From: Polytrichum commune
Taxonomy: Eukaryota; Streptophyta; Polytrichopsida; Polytrichales; Polytrichaceae
Length of the DNA: 64,000 nucleotides
Direction: 5' to 3'
Assembly (NCBI GenBank): GCA_950295325.1
Contig: OX485803.1
Coordinates: forward strand, 36,409,554-36,473,553
Below are positions 12,816 to 22,517 of the stretch, in pieces (the first letter of the stretch is position 1; every line of letters starts with the position of its first letter). Under the pieces are notes generated by a model that worked only from the letters and a program-made list of their open reading frames with translations, ran no database searches and was not told where the DNA came from. The position numbers were made by a program, and so were the translations under genes.

Positions 12816-15800
12816 TGTGAGCCCTAAATTATGCTCACATTGTTCTCTAACCATTGGAAGTGGCTAATACCGGGAATGTGTGCTTATTCGAATTATCCAA
12901 GGGCTAAGAAATGGGAATGGTCAAAGGTCTCGATCAGGTTAAGTTAACGGGGGAATAAGAGCTAGGAAGGGCGGTAAACCGTAAAGGATTAATGGGGAGT
13001 AAAAGATATAAGGGTTAATCGTAATTCTAGTAAACAACGTACTAAAAACAACCAAGAAATACCAATAGAACAAAAGATGGTGGGTCATAATAATGACCAT
13101 TATTTATTGAATATATAAGGTGTACACGATAGCTCAGGAAGAGGGGTAGGAGCCGGTTGGTTGGGTACTAATTTCCTGCCTAGAAATCACTAGCCAAGTC
13201 ATGTGTAACACATGAAACGATCACACGAACTCGACGGGAGTCGAACCCGGACCGTTTAAAGTGTCGTACAAATTCCCTCCCTCAACCAACCGAGGAAACA
13301 TGACTTGGTGACCACAACCATAACGACTCACAACTTATTCCACAACGCGAGCGTGATTACTTGGTAACAACTATGGTGGGTTACTTTTATCTTATCTAGT
13401 TACCTATCTGTCTATCTATCTATGAGTTTTATTTATCTATGAGGCTAGGGGGAGAAGAAGTCAATTGAAGAAAAGGGAAAGTGGGTTCGAAAGGGGGAGA
13501 GGCCAAGGGAAAAGGTCTCAACCCGTTTTTTCTCTCGGGCGGCCCGAAAGATGCCGGGCAACCCGGGAAAAAAGGTAGAGGTTGGAGGTAGAGGGCTCAT
13601 TAGGCATGTTAGAGGAGTAGAGGAGGAGAGACAAGGGAAGAAGGGCGAAGCCCTCCTTCGGTGGGAAAGGAATGCATGATTAGGAGAATAGAGAAGGAGA
13701 GATAGAGGAGGAGAGGCGACGCCCTTCCTTGGTGGAGATTGCGGTCAAGGAGAGAAGGGGAACACTCGGAAGCTCTGTTTCGGTGGACATTGCGTGTGTT
13801 GTACCAAGGCTAAACGGAGCAGTGCGATGCGAAGGGCGTAGAAGAACCGACGAAGAGAGAGTGAGGGAGCTCCAGGAGAGGGGATCGGAAGAAGATGGTC
13901 GGAAAGGCCAGCTGGCCACGAGAGGGTCCAGAAGAGGATCCCAGCTGCTCCTTGGTGTGAAGGAGACGGAGTATTGGTTGTTCCAGGGTCACCACGGAGC
14001 TCGAAGCGGAGAAAAGTGCTAGACGCAGATCTTGGTCCTGGGCCCCGCGTGTCCATCAAGACTTCACCTCAGGGATTTACGGTGACCCCTTCCCTATTTT
14101 GATGATTCTTGTTCTAGGCATCTTGTTCTATCTTCACATTTAGCCTTTGTCTTAGCCGGTTGGGTGGATAATGAGGAGATGGGAAGAAAAATCAGAAATC
14201 CCCTCATTCATCACCGAAGTGCCGCATGTCATGCATGAAGGATGAGTGGGAGTTGTATTGCTTCCTATGACCATCGAGTGAATGAGTGGCAATGAGTCAA
14301 TAAAGTACCTCACAAGGAATCAACAGAGAAGAACCATCTCAGGGTAGGCTAACGGTTCAGACATGAGATTATGCTTCCGAATCTAGACTAGTTGCACTAC
14401 AGGCTTGTGTCCCACGAATCTGGAGGAGGACAGGACGAGTGAAGGGCACCCCGGCAGTATTTCCCACGTACAACGGTGAGGCTGGCATCGGGGACGATAT
14501 CAAGAGTCGAGGGTGAGATCGAGTGAGGGGAATGGTATGGTAGTGGTAGGGTTAAGTGGGGAACGCGGGTTGAGGAGAGCATTGAACTGCACAGGAGATG
14601 GAGCGGAAGGATTAATAGTGCTAACCCCGAGGTAGGTAGAGTGGAAACAGTTGTGTGGTATTGCATGCATGTGGCAAAAAAACAGAAAGGCGACAGGAGC
14701 AAGGACCGTGGCTGCGCATCCTCTGCAGGTGGCGGTAAGGGGGGAGGTACCAAGGAAGAACCTCGGCGAGCGATGAGCAAGGGCAACGAGGAGCAGCCAC
14801 GGGAGAACTTACACCGCTTCGGGATGCGAGGAGTGTTCCTCCGTAAAAGCAGCTGGCTTTCTAACAGGTGCTAGAGTAGCGGATGAGTGAGCGAGCAGAC
14901 AGAAAGTGGTGGCAAGACCAGGATCCGCCATCGTTGTGCTCAACCTTCCTGGAAGCTCTCTCAACCATGGTTCTGAGCGTAATCGGGAAGCGGCACCTTA
15001 GTTAACATGGGGCAGACAATCGTGCAGCGGCGGATGCTGCAGTGAAGTGGGAGCCAAACTCAGGGCTTGAAGAGAAAAGGCAAAGAAAAAAAAAGAATAA
15101 AAAAAAAAAAAAGGAATTGCTGCTAAGAGGAAGGAAATGTGCCGATATCAATAAGGTAGGATCGAGGTGAGGACACGGGTAGTGGCGGGGGCTAATCGTG
15201 GTGCAGTGTGGAAGGTCGGGACAACGTCCTGGAGTGTACCGTCTTGCCGCTGTGAAGAATGAGCAACGGGTGAGCCAGGGATTGACGAGATGAGCTTTAC
15301 GCATTGAGATCAGGAGGTTGCTGGGAAAGGAAAACTCGGTTGCAAGAGGAGTGTTGCGGGGATGCCAGCTGCAGGGGAGGTAACCTCGGTCTCAGGGACG
15401 GAGGTAATGATTGTGAGGGCCTTACTGCTGCACTGATGGACTACAGGAGTTTCATCACTCGCCGGACGTGAAGCCCTCTTGCTAAGGCCTAAGCCACCTG
15501 GCAAACAGTACAATTACTGCCGGGGTGATCAATTATTGCAAGGAGGAGTAGGAGTAGATTGTTAGATGTGTGGACACAAATATGGAACAGTTAGGCCTAG
15601 GATTTCATTGATATTGTAGGAAACTCAAGGAGCTTTTGGTGGGACACCGGGCATTTGTGAATGCTAGACGAAATTAAATAAAAAGGGTTAAGAAAAAGGG
15701 TGTTATACACACCACTTCTCCCAACCATTTTCTCCTTGCTCGCACTTGTGATTTGAATGTTGAATGTAGTTCAAAAATCCCTCACCCGGACTAGGACGCA

Positions 15801-15829
15801 ATTGAAGGGTGAGGGTGATTGGGCTTACA
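12816..15829. mobile_element. Solo-LTR-like insertion of 3014 bp with 5-bp target duplication
   Basis: Begins TGTGAGCCC and ends GGGCTTACA, i.e. short inverted ends with TG and CA termini. It is flanked on both sides by ATGTG (12811-12815 and 15830-15834). The same target is intact in the LTR at 17086-17825. The right end carries CACCCGGACTAGGACGCA, also found at the end of the element 51772-53015. Most of 13440-15300 is purine-rich on the plus strand. Open frames of up to 129 aa inside are low-complexity and on both strands, so I do not call genes. A long solo LTR is the best reading; a TRIM-like element is the alternative. Confidence 0.75.
13240..13315 (-). other. tRNA-like / Pol III box-like sequence
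   Basis: On the minus strand, TTGGTTGAGGGAGGG resembles an A box with a D-arm, and about 45 bases later GGTTCGACTCCCG matches the B-box/T-arm consensus. The acceptor stem does not pair convincingly, so I do not call a functional tRNA. It may be a tRNA-derived SINE head or a relic captured in the LTR. Confidence 0.3.
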
Positions 15830-16359
15830 ATGTGTACGTATTTTGTGTTTCATTGTGATTCCTTCATTTGGAGGAAAGTAAAAGGGAGTAGAATTAGATT
15901 ACCTTTTTGTTTACTCATAGTTATTCTTAGTGACTTTTAGTTTATCTTTTTTATTCTTATCTATCTTTTTACTCTTAGTTTACTCTTATTACCCTTTAGC
16001 CTTATTTCTAGTTTTATCCTTAGTTTATTTTTAGACCAATGGATAATTAGAAGCCATGTGATGAGGATAAGACGAGGATTTTTGGCCTTATCTCACATGT
16101 GTGGTTGAAGAGAAGAGATGTTGAGGAGACAAGAGTCTTTGTTGTGGAAAACTCGTTGTTGTTGTGTGTGAGTGGGCATCGGGTCATTGACATTACGAAC
16201 GGACACTTTATTCACGCCGGCCCCTTGCTAAAAAGGGACCGGAGTTTCTATCTATCTGTTGTGTGTGGGTGGTTTTGAGAAGAAACTTGAAATAACACAA
16301 CAGAAGATCGCACAACAGAAGGTGGTTTCACCAACGATTGGAAGAGGGTAGAGGAGACA

Positions 16360-17033
16360 GTTAGTCTCTTGGCCAAACAAGGACGAGTAAGGTCAAGGGG
16401 TGTTGGAGCAATGATGACTTGCATGATGCTTCAATGGAAGAAAAACGAGTGAGGTTTGATATTGAAGATGAAGTGGAGCCAATAGCTAAGAGAAGACCTC
16501 CAATGAACTTCCTAGTTTCTAGGAGATGTCTCTCTGCCAAAGGTAATTGACTAAACTTCTTCTCAAAATCTTTCAACAATTCATTTGGGCTTATGTTGTC
16601 TCCAGGTTGCTGCTCCACCCACTCAAGAAAAGATCTCTTAGTCATTTTCTCTGAAGTCTTCTTCAAAGTATTCATCTCGAAGAAGCTCAGCAAACTCAGT
16701 CCATGATTATGACCGCTCACGAATCTCTTGCACACGTTCACGAATGTCAGGGATAACCGCCATGTCAAACGTCTCAGACATGCGGTCCTCTCCAACTTGG
16801 TGTACTTCCATCTCACAAATGTAAACCCACAAGAACTTGGAGATGTTCTTGCCATCGAATCTTCCAACATTACCAACAACTGATTTAAGAGCCTTCGTGG
16901 CCCCTTATCCACCTTGATTGGCTCGATGTTGTTCCATAAATAAGGCTAGCGCCCCGAGAATGTCCTCCATGGGAACTTGGGCTCCACCGCCGCCTCGTCC
17001 ACCGGCACCAGCTGTCCCTCCGGAATCTCCCAT
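16360..17033 (-). pseudogene. Gypsy gag remnant (minus)
   Basis: The gag start at 17033 opens a Gly-rich N-terminus and runs into a stop near 16907. Downstream the recognisable gag text continues in shifted frames, with FDGKNISKFLWVY and later KKTSEKMTKRSFLEWVEQQ and LPLAERHLLETRK. This is the usual capsid-region pattern of plant Gypsy elements. The frame is interrupted at least twice. It ends abruptly near 16510, where the sequence turns into the C-terminal gag part in the opposite orientation. It is therefore not functional. Confidence 0.75.
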
Positions 17034-17085
17034 CGAGATGCTTAAATCCAGTTGCCCCAAAACACCTCTCAGTGGAAGCACCAAA

Positions 17086-17825
17086 TGTCGAGTAGAGAGG
17101 GGTCCGCTTTAGGAAAGCACTGGGCTTTTGGCTTCAACTGGCTTTGCTTGCCGGACCGTCGAATCTTCAATTGTCTTCAAAACTTCTTTTCTCTTTCAAA
17201 TCTTTACAAAAAAATCTATCAATAAGTGCTACTCCTTCAAAGGATTGTTGCCAACAAAAGACTTATCCGTCTTTTTGTGGACGGTTGAAGTCTCAGCCCT
17301 ATTCTATGTAAGAGCTAACAAACTTCCCTCCACTCAAACTAGCACAACTTTGTTTTTGCTCACTCTCCTTCAAGCATGTAAACATTCAAGAGAAAACAGT
17401 CACACGAAACGTGATTGCATTTTTTATTTCAAGTTTCTTCTCAAAACCACCCACACACAACAACAACGAGTTTTCCACAACAAAGACTCTTGTCTCCTCA
17501 ACATCTCTTCTCTTCAACCACACATGTGAGATAAGGCCAAAAATCCTCGTCTTATCCTCATCACATGACTTCTAATTATCTATTGGTCTAAAAATAAACT
17601 AAGGATAAAACTAAAAATAAGGCTAAAGGGTAATAAGACTAAACTAAGAGTAAAAAATATATAAGAATAAAAAAGATAAACTAAAAGTCACTAAGAATAA
17701 CTATGAGTAAACAAAAAGGTAATCTAATTCTACTCTCTTTTACTTTCTTCAAAATGAAGGAATAACAATGAAACACAAAATACGTACACATGTATATAGT
17801 GTACGTATTTACACTATGACATTCA
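17086..17825 (-). mobile_element. Gypsy LTR (740 bp) with primer-binding site and polypurine tract
   Basis: In minus orientation the LTR starts TGAATGTCATAGTG, immediately after a polypurine tract (AGGGGGGG, 17826-17834), and ends ACA at 17086. It is followed by TTTGGTGCTTCCACTGAGAG, the type of primer-binding-site region often seen downstream of plant Gypsy LTRs. Integrase lies on its upstream side and gag on its downstream side. One LTR thus serves as the 3' LTR of one copy and the 5' LTR of the next. Confidence 0.75.
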
Positions 17826-17862
17826 CCCCCCCTAAACGTGCACATCCTCCGGTATGTGCCAA

Positions 17863-19270
17863 ATTTAGTATTCTTCATTAATCTCATTGTGATCTGCTGC
17901 ATCCTCTATTGGTTCATACTCTGCTTGAGTTTCATCTTCATCAGTTTGAGGATTTAGATCCAATATTTCTGCTAACTCCTCACGGTAAAATCTTCCATCT
18001 CTTCTTTTAAAAACCTTGATTCTTTTTCCAGCTACATGTATTCGTAGAAGAGTCCCATCCAATTCGCGCAATGAATAAGTCCCATTGGAATGCAGTTTGA
18101 TCACCACGTAAGGTCTAAACCATCTTTTTGCAAACTTGCGCACCGTGCTATGTTGGTTTTCCAAGGAACTGTCAAACACAAATACCCAATCTCCTTATTC
18201 AATTTTCTTCATCCTCAATCGGTGCGTCTTGTCAAACCGCTCCTTGTTGTTAAGCCTGATAATCTTTAATCTTTCCAATGCCATTTCTATGTCTTCATGC
18301 AACCTATCAAGCTGTTGTATATGAAATTCCAACAATCTTTCTCTACTAATGTCATCCTCCCATGAAAGAATAATCCATGTGGGAATATCTTCCTCCACTG
18401 GCATCATCGGTTTTTGTCCATATATAAGTTCCACAGGCATGTAACCAATTACTGTACTATGTGTGGTTCTATTAGCCCATAGGGCAAATGATAGCAACTT
18501 TGGTCATAAACTATGTTTCCCTTTGCAAGCTTTAACTAATGCATGAATGATTGGTAGATGTCCCTTCTCAATCTTACCATTAGCCTCAAGGTTATAGGCC
18601 GTTGTTAACTTCAATTGCACACCATATCACTTGAAGAATTTTTTGGCTTCAGTGACATCCAATTCTCCTCGGTCAGCTCTCATTCTACCAATGCTCCCAT
18701 ACCGACTAAAAATATCTCTGTTGTCTTAGTCCTCAAAACCTTTCTTTCAACAAAATTTGAAAGTTCTTCTCTAGCTAAAACAAGATACTTCATTCCCCAC
18801 ATTACATTCGGTATAACAACCAAATCAATCATCCATTGAAAATGGATTGCAATGGGATAAGTGAGATGTAATTCATCTCTATGTCGTACCTTCAATTGTA
18901 ATTGGCATACCACACAAGATGATACAAACTCCTCAACATCTTTGTATAGCCCCTTCCACCAATATCTCTCTTTGATTTTTGTATAAGTTGCCCAAACTCC
19001 TCTGTGACCGGCCCAAAGCGAATCATGAAACTCTTTTAGGACTTGGGTCTTAGTTTCAGGATCCCCTACCACTCTCAATGGCATTTCATCAATTTTTTTT
19101 GTTTTTTTCCACAAAAATCCGTCCTTCAAGAGATATCCATACGACTGATGTCTGATGTTTTTGAATGTCTTATCCATCCAACCCGCTTGCCGCTTCATTG
19201 TACTCAAATAAAGTCCAATATCTCTTAATTTTCCTTCATAAATAGTGTTTGCAACTCCAACCGGTTATAC
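17863..19270 (-). pseudogene. Gypsy integrase (3' part of pol), degenerate
   Basis: Reading 19270 down to 17863: a spacer containing YEGKLRDIGLYLST, the integrase zinc-binding region (H-x-GHRG…CVVCQ), and parts of the catalytic core including a TADRGELD-like stretch read as MRADRGELD and an EANGKIEKGH glutamate motif. A C-terminal domain follows with the FAKRWFRPYVVIKL type of ending. Breaks include a frameshift near 18690, stops near 18630 and 18510, and a stop near 18195. No intact reverse transcriptase is adjacent. It ends shortly before the polypurine tract, in the standard order of a Gypsy element. Confidence 0.85.
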
Positions 19271-19450
19271 GTTGACATCCTCCAGTTTTCCTTTATTAAA
19301 TTGGGATATACTCTATAAATTCTTCTAAAATGATCGGTTATTTTCTTGCAGTTTTGAACGTCAACCGGTTATTTCTCAAATTCAACCGGTTCATTTGTAA
19401 CTAACTGCCGGTTCTCCCCGATCATTGGCCCTGGCTGATTGGTTTATGGG
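19255..19450 (-). repeat. AACCGGTTGAA-rich repeat shared with 59325-59485
   Basis: The complement of this stretch matches 59325-59485 (GGGGAGAACC…ATGAACCGGTTGAATTTGAGAAATAACCGG…GGGATATACTCC-like). It contains several AACCGGTT palindromes. It is continuous with the integrase remnant and is probably an upstream piece of the same retroelement. Confidence 0.65.
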
Positions 19451-19487
19451 GAAATAATTGGGAAAACGTCCATTAAAATTTCAAAAT

Positions 19488-19660
19488 ATCGTATTATCGG
19501 GGTCTCGTCTTCTCATTAATATGATAGATGTTGTAAACTTTTCATATTATTGAGAGAATACAAAAACATAAGTACGATGAGAGTTAAAACATATACAATG
19601 AATTTAAGCAATATAAATGGTATGGGATAATATCTCATAGCTCCAAAAAAATACAATTCC
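19488..19660. repeat. Dispersed repeat E, copy 1 (second copy 32252-32430)
   Basis: About 170 bp matches 32252-32430 in the same orientation: TCGTATTATCG, TCGTCTTCTCATTAATATGA, GAGAGAATACAAAAAC and ATATAAATGGTATG. No coding frame. The wording resembles termini of pogo/Tigger-like DNA elements. Confidence 0.7.
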
Positions 19661-20004
19661 AATAATGCAAGGAATTCAATTACATAGGCATATTAAATGA
19701 TATTGAATAATTGGATTGCATTGATGCTATAAGGCCACATGAAACCGGTTCTTGAGGGGCATTATATTTAACGATCATTTCACAAAATAATTAGACCGTC
19801 AACTTAAGTAGCTTTTGGGATTAAATTAGACCCACATAAAAGTCCAAACATAAAAGAAGGAACATAAAAGTTATGTGAAAATAATTATGGCAATTAGGAA
19901 TGTATGCCAATAATTATCGTACTCGTAAAATGGTCAAATAGATCCCTCAATTATGTTCAATATAGTCTAAATGTTCACTATTTGATGTCCGTTCTTAGAA
20001 CCAC

Positions 20005-20312
20005 AGTCCACTGCCCTGGAGGCTCGGCCTTGTGCCCGGGGCCCGCAGCCCTGGCAAGGGTAGCTGCCCGCCTCCCATCTCGGCCGTTAACCGTCCCGGG
20101 GCGCATCCATGGCCAGGGTTCACTATGCCCTTGGTTCTATGGAGCGCCCTAGTGATAGGGGTGGGCATGGGTGGGGCATGGGCGGGCATGCGTGGGCACA
20201 TGTCATGCTATGTGTGGGCATGGGTACGCACATGTCATGCTATGGGTGGGCATGGGTGGGCATGGGTGGGCATAGGTCACTGCTGATGGGCATGGTCTGG
20301 GTATGGGTGCAA
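20005..20312. repeat. GC-rich patch and GGGCATGGGT minisatellite
   Basis: 20005-20155 is sharply GC-richer than its AT-rich surroundings. It is followed at 20158-20312 by a degenerate array of GGGCATGGGT-like 10-bp units, with CACATGTCATGCTATG repeated twice inside. Overlapping frames on both strands are products of the repeat and are not called as genes. Confidence 0.7.
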
Positions 20313-20539
20313 TTAAAAAGGAAAATGTTGGGCTCTGACAAGGACAAAACTCGTTTGCAAACTCCAATTTTAGTGACATATTCAACGCACTATATTTAGT
20401 TTGCATGAGCATGTTACATGGAATCCAATCCTTTTTTATTACAAACATAGACAAGCTATCCAACTAATGTGCAACCTTGTGTGTTTCTACAACTAATCCA
20501 ATCCACTTTCCATGCAAGGTAGGTGTGTTCATCAAACAA

Positions 20540-20890
20540 CTATTTTTGAGTGGTATGCGATTAGGTGTGGCTCCAAGAGAGGGAGCCAAAAAAACATGTG
20601 TTTGAAAGTGATTGAATTATGTGCTCAAAATATGATAACCATTTTAGGCTCAATAATGAACATAATTTTGAGGACTAACATGACCATTTAATGAGCACGA
20701 GAATCATTACTTTGATAATCAATAAGATATTCATATGAGCTCCAAAAACTATGACAAAAATAGGCACACCCTTGGTTTGGATTTGCTAAATAACTCATTC
20801 TAATCACACATTTGACACCCTTGGAGAAGTGGGCTACAAGAAACAGTACCCATTTTAAGCGATGACCTATAACTTAAATTGTTTGATCTA
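20540..20890 (+). repeat. Repeat family A, plus copy
   Basis: Recognised by TTTTGAGTGGTATG, GGCTCAATAATGAACATAATTTT, CATTTAATGAGCACGAGAATC and AGCTCCAAAAACTATGA, in the same order as the 3986-4330 copy. Confidence 0.75.
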
Positions 20891-21235
20891 GGTTGCAACG
20901 CTGTTGAATTTCTTACAAATACCTTGGCTCACATCACAACTGTTACACAAGGGATATTAATACACGGACTAAGCATTCAAAACTTCACCAGAAACGAAAA
21001 CCACAATGTGATACAATCCTGTAACCAATTACACTGACTTCATAATATCACGCTTGTGGCAACCAAAGTGCACATGATATTGAGGAGTTTTGTAGCATTA
21101 ACATGGATGCGTGATAAAAGAGAAGTAATGTAGCATGAAAGTCAACATTGCAATAACAACAATAATTACAATGATGACGTGATGCGTGCAAGGGTGTGCT
21201 TTGAATTCTTTGGTGGTTTAAACCTGTGATATATA

Positions 21236-22218
21236 TAGGGGATTGATATCTCCACACTTCTTTTTGTCTAGATTCACACCTTTTTGCCGGTTCGGTTGCC
21301 GTATCACTGAGGCGCTATATATGAGATTCTTCATGGTGCATCCGGACCGTTGATCCACCAAGGCCCATCCAAGGGCCTCAATGATCTTAGGTGGGGGTGG
21401 GGTGGGGGGTAGGGGTGGTGCTTGCCACCAAAGCAGGGTGGGGCCGTGGGCCTCATGTCTTTTTTGGGGAGGTTGGATTTAGGATGGTATCGGGCCTAGT
21501 GGCTAGGCGGGCCCAGTGGCTAGGCCTACTGATTATATAACTAGTTGGTCACCCTTACTCTCCTTACTAAATAACTAGTTGGTTACCCTACATTATATAA
21601 TCTATGTATCATCCCTATTGTCAAGCAAATCGAATATTTTCATCCGGAAATGTAATGCCTCTAATGACATTACCATTATGTTGTAATTCTATGCTATATG
21701 ATTGTGGATAGTCTCATTCCTTGCAATGATTGTAACATGATAGCCTACCAAAATACCAAGTAAGGGTAACCAACTAGTTATTTAGTAAGTAGGGTAAGGG
21801 TGACCAACTAGTTATTTAGTAAGTACAGTAAGGGTAACCAACTAGTTATTTAGTAAGCAGAGTAAGGGTAACCAACTAGTTATTTAGTAAGCAGAGTAAG
21901 GGTAACCAACTAGTTATATAATAAGTAGGCCTAGCCACTGGGCCTGTCTAGCCACTAGGCCCGACACCACCCTAAATCCATCCTCCCCAAAAAAGACATG
22001 AGGCCCACGGCCCCACCCTGCCTTGGTGGCAAGCACCACCCCCGCCCCCCACCCCACCGCCACCTAGGATCATTGAGGCCCTTGGATGGGATTTGGTGGA
22101 TCAACGGTCCAGATGCACCATGAAAAATCTCATATATAACGCCTCAGTGACACGGCAACCGAACCGGCAAAAAGGTGTGAATCTAGCCAAAAAAGGTGTG
22201 GAAATATCAATCCCCTAT
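21236..22218. mobile_element. Long-TIR element (983 bp) with internal 34-bp repeats
   Basis: The arms of about 350 bp (from 21236 rightward and from 22218 leftward) are inverted copies. They share TAGGGGATTGATAT, GATTCACACCTTTTTGCCGGTT, GCCGTGGGCCTCATGTCTTTTTTGGGGA and GCCTAGTGGCTAG. The element lies between TATATA stretches that may be target sites. No transposase frame. Two large arms and a short AT-rich centre suggest a non-autonomous long-TIR (MULE-like or foldback) element. Confidence 0.85.
21758..21928 (+). repeat. 34-bp tandem repeat, about five copies
   Basis: Unit GTAACCAACTAGTTATTTAG plus TAAGCAGAGTAAGG, period 34, inside the right arm of the long-TIR element. Copies are directly adjacent with no spacers. 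About two inverted copies lie in the left arm (21536-21600). Confidence 0.9.
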
Positions 22219-22517
22219 ATATATATGAGAGGGAAGCACGACAACAAGAAGTGAGATTTAAACTGATGAGAACATCCATTCTCTCGGGTTCAGATATATA
22301 GAGGACTGACATTAAGGAGGTTGATATTCCGGAATTTAGAGTGTACTTTTCATACTTCTTCAATGCTGATTACAAAATTCCCTGGCTACAACGACCAAGC
22401 ATATACATAATCGCACAATTGCCATCAGAAGCTATTCAAATTTGTACACTTTACACACCCTTGGTGGAAAATGTGACGTTTCTATGGCACAATGCGCACT
22501 CAAGTCTTCCAATCCGC
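22219..22517. other. 3' flank of the dehydrin gene
   Basis: No gene recognised. It lies between the dehydrin stop codon (read on minus) and the long-TIR element and probably includes the dehydrin 3' untranslated region. Confidence 0.4.

Larger units (their letters stand above)
12770..16510 (+). mobile_element. Gypsy LTR and gag fragment in plus orientation, split by an insertion
   Basis: 12770-12815 and 15830-16295 together match the LTR that lies in minus orientation at 17086-17825 (GTAGTGTAAATAC, ACACTATATACATGTG, then TACGTATTTTGTGTTTC). The copy is opened at ATGTG by the 3-kb insertion 12816-15829. A roughly 90-bp extra segment lies near 16166-16258. From about 16300 the LTR runs directly into a plus-strand piece of gag (frame containing TEGGFTNDWKRVEE), which ends near 16510 where the opposite-strand gag begins. 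It is a deleted, inverted copy of the neighbouring element. Confidence 0.75.

Noticed and set aside
13240-13315. Functional tRNA gene on the minus strand
   Set aside because: A- and B-box-like words are present, but the acceptor stem does not pair and the anticodon arm is irregular.
13680-15513. Several overlapping frames of 60-129 aa on both strands
   Set aside because: They lie in a purine-rich solo-LTR-like insertion, are low-complexity, and overlap each other on opposite strands. No motif is present.
21758-21928. 34-bp direct repeats resembling a CRISPR array
   Set aside because: There are no spacers between units, the repeats lie inside a transposon arm, and the genome is eukaryotic.
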